Assembly: GCA_016866645.1 (NCBI GenBank)
Contig: VGLX01000021.1
Location: 1-10,082, forward strand
Direction of reading: 5' to 3'
DNA from: Candidatus Woesearchaeota archaeon
GTDB lineage: Archaea; Nanobdellota; Nanobdellia; SCGC-AAA011-G17; VGLX01
Length of the DNA stretch: 10,082 nucleotides
Below the pieces are notes generated by a model. That model was given only the letters and a program-made list of their open reading frames with translations. It was not told the origin of the DNA and did not search any database. Position numbers and translations under genes: made by a program. Positions within the stretch are counted from its first letter, which is position 1. The number at the start of each line of letters is the position of its first letter. Shown piece after piece: positions 6,012 through 10,082 of the stretch.

Positions 6012-8210
6012 ATGGCGAGAAAAGTTGAAGATGTCGAAGGGATAATGAAAAGATACGGCTCTAAGCTCTCAAGAGAAGTAGGAGCCCCAAGCCAAGTCGT
6101 GCCGACAAACGAAGCCTTTTCTAGAGAGTATGGGATATTCAGGAAAGAGGCCCTCGGGACAGCAGTTTCTGTTTATGAGAAAATGGCCAAGTGGGCGAAT
6201 GGCATCATAAAAGTCGCGGTGAAGCCTCAAGACAGGGAAGAAGTCCAAGCCGCAATAGAAACAGCGCACAGCGACGTGACACCTGAAGAGGCTGCGAGCC
6301 TATCGGCGATAGTCACGATAGTTTTCGTTTTCTTATCCATCTTCATAGGGATATTATCATTCGTCTTGACAGGCGGATTGAGTATGTCAATAGTTTTCTT
6401 GTCGCTGATAATATTGCTAGCAGGTTTTATACTCTCGAAGCCTGTAGCTAAGTTCCCGTTGCAGATTGCTTCTAGGTGGAGGCTTAGGGCTGGCAACCAG
6501 ATGGTGTTATGCGTGCTGTATATGGTGATGTATATGCGGCACACTTCCAACCTTGAGCATGCGATAAAATTCGCAGGAGACCACATAGGCAACCCGTTAG
6601 CGCTTGACTTGAGGAAGGTATACTGGGATGTCGAGACTGGAAAATACTCGACGATAAAAGAAAGCCTGGACCACTACTTAGAGAAATGGAGAAAATGGAA
6701 CATAGAATTCTTAGAGTCTATACACTTGATAGAGTCAAGCCTCTTCGAGCCGAGCGAAGAAAGAAGAGTGGAGAGGCTGGAAAAAGCCTTGCAGGTTATG
6801 ATTGAGGGAACTTATGAGAGGATGCTCCACTTCGCGCACGACGTAAAAACTCCGATAACTACTTTACACATGTTAGGGATAATACTCCCTATTTTAGGAT
6901 TGATAATCTTGCCTTTGATGGGTTCTTTCTTAGGAATCAAATGGTGGCACCTAGCAATAATGTACAACATAATCTTGCCAGTCATGGTATACCAGATGGG
7001 CACGAAGATATTAGAGAAGCGGCCGATGGGATACGGCGAGAGGAACATCCTGGAGGAAGAGCCGCAGTTCCAAAAGTTCACAACAGCAGAGTTCATGGGA
7101 TCCGAGATGGATCCGAAATACCCTGCGATAACTGTAGCGTTTATCATATGCTTGATAGGCTTGACGCCTTTGATAATTCATCTCATAGATCCGGTGTGGG
7201 ATTTTAAGATAACCGAAGATTTCGGATCGTTCCTCGACTACAGGGAAAGCGACACAGGATTTACATGCCAAACAGGAATAGGATGCTTAGGACCTTTCGG
7301 GTTAGGAGCAGCAATACTAAGCCTATTGTTCATACTGGGACTGGCGGTTGGCATAGGACTCTATTACAAGCTTAAGACTAGGAAGCTGATAATCATACGG
7401 GAAAGGACTAAAGAACTAGAGAAGGAATTCGCAGGATCATTGTTCCAGCTTGGCAACAGGATAGGCGATGGCCTACCCGCAGAATTAGCTTTCGGAAATG
7501 TAGCAGAAGGCATGAAAGGCACTCCGACAGGAGACTTCTTGTCCATAGCTAACAGGAACATAAGGCAGCTTGGCATGAGTGTCAAAGATGCGATATTCGA
7601 TTCTGAACGGGGAGCGATAATTTCCTTCCCTTCACCGCTTATAGAAAGTTCTATGAAAGTGCTGGTGGAGAGTTCACGTAAAGGCCCTAAAGTGGTAGCT
7701 CAAAGCCTGATAAGCATATCAGTCTACGTGGAGAAGATACACCAGGTCAATGAAAGGTTGAATGACCTATTGTCGGACGTCACTTCTTCGATGAAAGGAC
7801 AAGTGTCTTTCTTGACTCCGATGATAGCCGGAGTGGTAGTTGGTATAGGGAGCATGATAACCACGATAATCGGTAAGTTAGGTGTTAAAATCGCTGGCGT
7901 AGCGTCTGAAGGAGGTTCGGAAGCTTCAGCTTCCAGCGTAGCGCCGTCATTCCAAAACCTGGTCCAGATATTCCCTACAACAAAGCTTATGCCCCCATAT
8001 TTCTTCCAGATAGTAGTAGGGTTTTACGTTTTAGAAATAATCTTCATACTCACTATACTGTCCAATGCTATAGAGAACGGCATGGACAAGATAAGCGAGA
8101 AGCACCAGATGGGAAAATACTTTTTCACAAGCCCGATGTTTTATTTTGTAATAGCGTTCATGGTGATGATAATATTCAGCTTCCTCATAGGGAAGATATC
8201 AAACTTTTAA
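6012..8210 (+). CDS. FlaJ/TadC-like membrane platform protein with two T2SSF domains
   Basis: A 732-residue polytopic membrane protein, the expected partner of the ATPase encoded nine bases upstream. Proteins of this kind (type II secretion F family) form the inner-membrane platform through which the ATPase drives subunit assembly. About nine hydrophobic segments are visible, near residues 98-120, 123-143, 286-305, 311-330, 371-393, 429-451, 598-621, 664-684 and 707-727. Two cytoplasmic helical T2SSF-type domains lie at about 160-280 (SNLEHAIKFAGDHIGNPL) and 460-595 (GDGLPAELAFGNVAEG), each followed by membrane helices. A loop at about 394-428 between segments 5 and 6 has two cysteines (419, 425) that could form a disulfide if it faces outward. 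It is longer than typical FlaJ, mostly through about 95 extra N-terminal residues. Only one copy is present here, so the two T2SSF domains probably fill both positions in the platform. Confidence 0.9.
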   Translation: MARKVEDVEGIMKRYGSKLSREVGAPSQVVPTNEAFSREYGIFRKEALGTAVSVYEKMAKWANGIIKVAVKPQDREEVQAAIETAHSDVTPEEAASLSAIVTIVFVFLSIFIGILSFVLTGGLSMSIVFLSLIILLAGFILSKPVAKFPLQIASRWRLRAGNQMVLCVLYMVMYMRHTSNLEHAIKFAGDHIGNPLALDLRKVYWDVETGKYSTIKESLDHYLEKWRKWNIEFLESIHLIESSLFEPSEERRVERLEKALQVMIEGTYERMLHFAHDVKTPITTLHMLGIILPILGLIILPLMGSFLGIKWWHLAIMYNIILPVMVYQMGTKILEKRPMGYGERNILEEEPQFQKFTTAEFMGSEMDPKYPAITVAFIICLIGLTPLIIHLIDPVWDFKITEDFGSFLDYRESDTGFTCQTGIGCLGPFGLGAAILSLLFILGLAVGIGLYYKLKTRKLIIIRERTKELEKEFAGSLFQLGNRIGDGLPAELAFGNVAEGMKGTPTGDFLSIANRNIRQLGMSVKDAIFDSERGAIISFPSPLIESSMKVLVESSRKGPKVVAQSLISISVYVEKIHQVNERLNDLLSDVTSSMKGQVSFLTPMIAGVVVGIGSMITTIIGKLGVKIAGVASEGGSEASASSVAPSFQNLVQIFPTTKLMPPYFFQIVVGFYVLEIIFILTILSNAIENGMDKISEKHQMGKYFFTSPMFYFVIAFMVMIIFSFLIGKISNF

Positions 8211-8235
8211 TCATGAAAGAGAGAGTGATTAAATC

Positions 8236-8331
8236 ATGACAATGGAGAACATAATCTTGCTGTTGCTTGCGATACTGCTAGGAATGATAGTCTTGCTAGC
8301 GATCTGGAAGATGGGGCAAGGCATTTTTTAA
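8236..8331 (+). CDS. 31-residue single-helix membrane peptide
   Basis: A very short open frame filling the gap between two larger genes of the same strand, 25 bases after the platform gene. The product is almost all one hydrophobic helix (IILLLLAILLGMIVLLAIW) with a TMEN start and a short KMGQGIF tail. No known family is recognised. The upstream GAGAGTGATT (8221-8230) resembles the AGGAGGTGAT archaeal consensus, with five bases to the ATG. A second in-frame ATG at 8242 is possible. Its TMEN start loosely parallels the K-M-E-x-E and K-I-E-x-E starts of the next two proteins. It could be a small subunit of the membrane machine or a minimal pilin-like protein. A non-coding gap is unlikely given the placement and composition, but no homology is available. 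Confidence 0.6.
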   Translation: MTMENIILLLLAILLGMIVLLAIWKMGQGIF

Positions 8332-8368
8332 AGAAAAACGTTAATAAGCCTCGAAAGGTTACTAAAAG

Positions 8369-9946
8369 ATGATGGGAAAGAAATCAAAAATTGAGATGGA
8401 AACGCTGGGAAAGATACTTTTACTCACAGCTTTCTTGATAATCTTCCTGTTGATGTTCAAAGGCTGCAAGGACCAGATGGAGAACGTAGGCGTAGTCGGT
8501 TTGAATGAGTACGTCTGCTGGATGTCGAAGGCTTTGCAAGCGGACTTTTCGTTCTTGTTCCCTTCAGCATGCCATGAGATAGACATGACAAAAGAGCCCC
8601 AAGGTAAGCAGCAGATATCTATCCTTATGAGGAAGTGCTGGTGGATGTACGGCCAAGGGGAGAAAGACCTGATTTACGAGAGCAAGTCCAGGTCGGTCAT
8701 TAGAGACAACGTTGTTGGGAAAACAGCTGATAAAATAATCGACAAGCTAAGCTGGGCTGACGTTCCGCAGATATGCTACATGTTCACTCCGAAAGAGGAC
8801 ATGGAACTTGCAGATTTTAAGGCGTATCTAAAAAAATACGACAGGTCAGGGGAGCTGACCAAAGATGAGGATACTAAAGAGACCACATGGGGGTATATAC
8901 AAAAATCACCTTCTGAAAAGTCAGGGATATGCTTTGATGACAGGCTGAAAGGTAAGATGCTTAAAGGCAAGATATACTACGTGATGTTTTACGATGACAG
9001 GGGGTTCTTATCCAAAGGAACAAGGGACAGGATATTTATAACCCGTGATGCTAATTTTGGTGAAGACCAAGCAGGGTTTTTGGCTTGGGCGAAAGAAATA
9101 TTCTCAAGTGATGGCTGTGAAGATTACGGAAAGATCGCAGCAAGAGAAGCCGCCAAGGCAGGAGCCAAAACCTTCTTCAGCAAAACTGTAGAGATCTTGC
9201 AAAGGTGCATGAAGACCAGCGGAGACAAGCCTTGCGTATGCGACGATTCAAGTTTGGACCCTTTGAATGAACTTCCCACTAGTTACTCAGTCGAGTTTAA
9301 GAAGGTTAGCGAGAAAACGTATAAAGTCTCTTTATTGGATGCTGAAGGGAAAGTCTACGTTGAGAACGGAAAAGAATTCTCAAACACCATAGACGGTAAC
9401 AGGCTAGGTAATTGGGGTGAAAGGGAGTTATCAAGGAAGATTGAAAGGACCATGCCTAAATGCTTACCTGGTGAGATAACCGCAGATTATAAAATCACCA
9501 AGTACCTCAAGGATTACCGCGTCATATACCATCCGAATAATGAGTTCCCTAAATGCTTCATAAGCGGGCAAGAACATGACCCGAAGACTGAAGACTTCGC
9601 AATAATGTACCTGATACAGCAAGACACTACAGGATTCCCAAAATGCTCAGAATTACCTGCACAGTTAGCAAAAGAGCAAGAACTGGCCCTCAAGGAACAA
9701 CAAAGGGCTTTATGCAAAAGCTACGACCAAACTGCATGCTACGCAAATTCGGTTAAATGTTTCCCTTACGTAATACAAAATGCGGATTTAACAGGGTATG
9801 TTTTTAGCTCTTGTGAATCTTGCGAATACGGCTTTAAATGCAGTCAATTAATGTCAGAGGAAACCTGTAAACTTAACCCTTGTTCAACAGCATGTAAATG
9901 GATACCTGGTTCACCGATTCCTAAAGGAAGATGTGAAAATGGATAA
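8369..9946 (+). CDS. Cysteine-rich, membrane-anchored, probably extracellular protein of unknown function
   Basis: A 525-residue protein with a lysine-rich N-terminus and one hydrophobic segment (about 13-30). It has 23 cysteines, all beyond that segment, which suggests a disulfide-stabilised extracytoplasmic domain. Ten of them lie in residues 449-522, forming a compact Cys-rich C-terminal module with segments such as SSCESCEYGFKC and LNPCSTACKW. Three PKC motifs at 363, 394 and 424 are spaced 31 and 30 residues apart, which may mark a short repeat. I recognise no named family. The N-terminus (S-KIEMETL then hydrophobic) matches the pilin-like pattern of the following gene, so it may be handled by the same prepilin peptidase and sit on the filament. 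The start is one of two adjacent ATGs at 8369 and 8372; a weak AGGTTA lies about nine bases upstream. Its last eight bases overlap the next gene. Confidence 0.82.
   Translation: MMGKKSKIEMETLGKILLLTAFLIIFLLMFKGCKDQMENVGVVGLNEYVCWMSKALQADFSFLFPSACHEIDMTKEPQGKQQISILMRKCWWMYGQGEKDLIYESKSRSVIRDNVVGKTADKIIDKLSWADVPQICYMFTPKEDMELADFKAYLKKYDRSGELTKDEDTKETTWGYIQKSPSEKSGICFDDRLKGKMLKGKIYYVMFYDDRGFLSKGTRDRIFITRDANFGEDQAGFLAWAKEIFSSDGCEDYGKIAAREAAKAGAKTFFSKTVEILQRCMKTSGDKPCVCDDSSLDPLNELPTSYSVEFKKVSEKTYKVSLLDAEGKVYVENGKEFSNTIDGNRLGNWGERELSRKIERTMPKCLPGEITADYKITKYLKDYRVIYHPNNEFPKCFISGQEHDPKTEDFAIMYLIQQDTTGFPKCSELPAQLAKEQELALKEQQRALCKSYDQTACYANSVKCFPYVIQNADLTGYVFSSCESCEYGFKCSQLMSEETCKLNPCSTACKWIPGSPIPKGRCENG
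9925..9928 (+). promoter_or_regulatory. Ribosome-binding site AGGA inside the end of the Cys-rich gene
   Basis: AGGA lies ten bases before the ATG at 9939, which itself overlaps the end of the upstream gene. This supports co-translation within one operon. Confidence 0.35.
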
Positions 9947-10082
9947 ATCTGGCAAAATGGAATGGGAATACTTAGCCGCAATAGTACTAATCTTATTGAT
10001 AATCGTGGTCATGCTTATGTTCTCAGACAGCATGAGGCAGAGCATAATGGAGAAAGGCACGAACTTTTTCAAAAAAATAGTC
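9939..10082 (+). CDS. Small membrane or pilin-like protein, N-terminal part (3' end outside window)
   Basis: The frame is open to the right edge; 48 residues are visible. It starts with ATG overlapping the last eight bases of the upstream gene in another frame, so the two are probably translationally coupled. The N-terminus is a short charged leader (MDKSG), then KMEWEYL, then a hydrophobic helix (AAIVLILLIIVVMLMF) and a polar segment. If a prepilin peptidase cut after Gly5, Glu would fall at +5, as in type IV pilins. This supports a class III (prepilin-like) signal, and with an ATPase and platform gene upstream a pilin or pseudopilin is a reasonable guess. The visible part is too short to identify a family, and a plain membrane-anchored protein remains possible. 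Confidence 0.7.
   Translation, partial: MDKSGKMEWEYLAAIVLILLIIVVMLMFSDSMRQSIMEKGTNFFKKIV

Noticed and set aside
8213..8239. Eight-codon frame (MKERVIKS) ending in an ATGA overlap with the 31-residue gene
   Set aside because: It is too short to support as a gene or leader peptide. The repeated aatcatga (8209-8216 and 8232-8239) makes the overlap likely to be coincidence.
8324..8340. T6 run after the 31-residue gene as a transcription terminator
   Set aside because: The T-run is part of the last Phe codon and the stop, is only six bases long, and the next gene follows within 37 bases in the same direction. There is no clear stem before it.
8341..8368. TTAATAA as a TATA box for an internal promoter before the Cys-rich gene
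   Set aside because: It is at a plausible distance for a leaderless transcript, but the match is weak and a partial ribosome-binding site and tight gene spacing favour read-through from the operon promoter.
1..10082. CRISPR arrays, tRNA, rRNA or toxin-antitoxin genes
   Set aside because: No regularly spaced direct repeats, cloverleaf-forming segments, rRNA-like conserved stretches or small toxin/antitoxin pairs were seen on reading both strands.

Overview
The window looks like archaeal DNA, most probably from a small-genome lineage such as a DPANN archaeon (Woesearchaeota/Pacearchaeota-like). The evidence is archaeal-style TATA boxes and a GGTGAT ribosome-binding site, heavy use of ATA (Ile) and AGG (Arg) codons, compact gene packing, and an archaellum/type IV filament ATPase plus platform-protein pair. 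The lineage is inference from gene content; no phylogeny was run.

Layout. Bases 1-282 hold the C-terminal part of an IS630-family DDE transposase that enters from the left edge. It ends tail to tail with two leftward genes (1488 to 279) for soluble, coiled-coil-rich proteins that recall archaellum accessory proteins of the FlaC/D/E kind in general design. A divergent promoter region of about 100 bases (1489-1589) separates them from a rightward cluster: a large type II/IV secretion (FlaI/TadA/GspE-like) ATPase, a FlaJ/TadC-like membrane platform protein with two T2SSF domains, a 31-residue one-helix membrane peptide, a 525-residue cysteine-rich membrane-anchored protein, and the start of another small membrane protein that runs off the right edge. 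Gene gaps are tiny or negative, so this is probably one operon.

The standout feature is a 707-residue intein in the ATPase, inserted exactly between the Lys and Thr of the Walker A P-loop (GTRSSGK / TS). It has intact splice-junction residues, an apparently intact LAGLIDADG homing endonuclease, and a further region of about 290 residues that reads as four tandem helix-turn-helix-like modules. Its A+T content is much higher than that of the flanking exteins in the stretches I counted, as expected for a mobile insertion.

Working model: the ATPase and platform protein power assembly or export of a surface filament. The proteins downstream have pilin-like N-termini; two share a K-[MI]-E-x-E-x-L pattern just before the hydrophobic stretch, so they may be subunits or tip/adaptor proteins of that filament. 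The divergent coiled-coil proteins may act as cytoplasmic adaptors. ATPase activity must wait for intein splicing.
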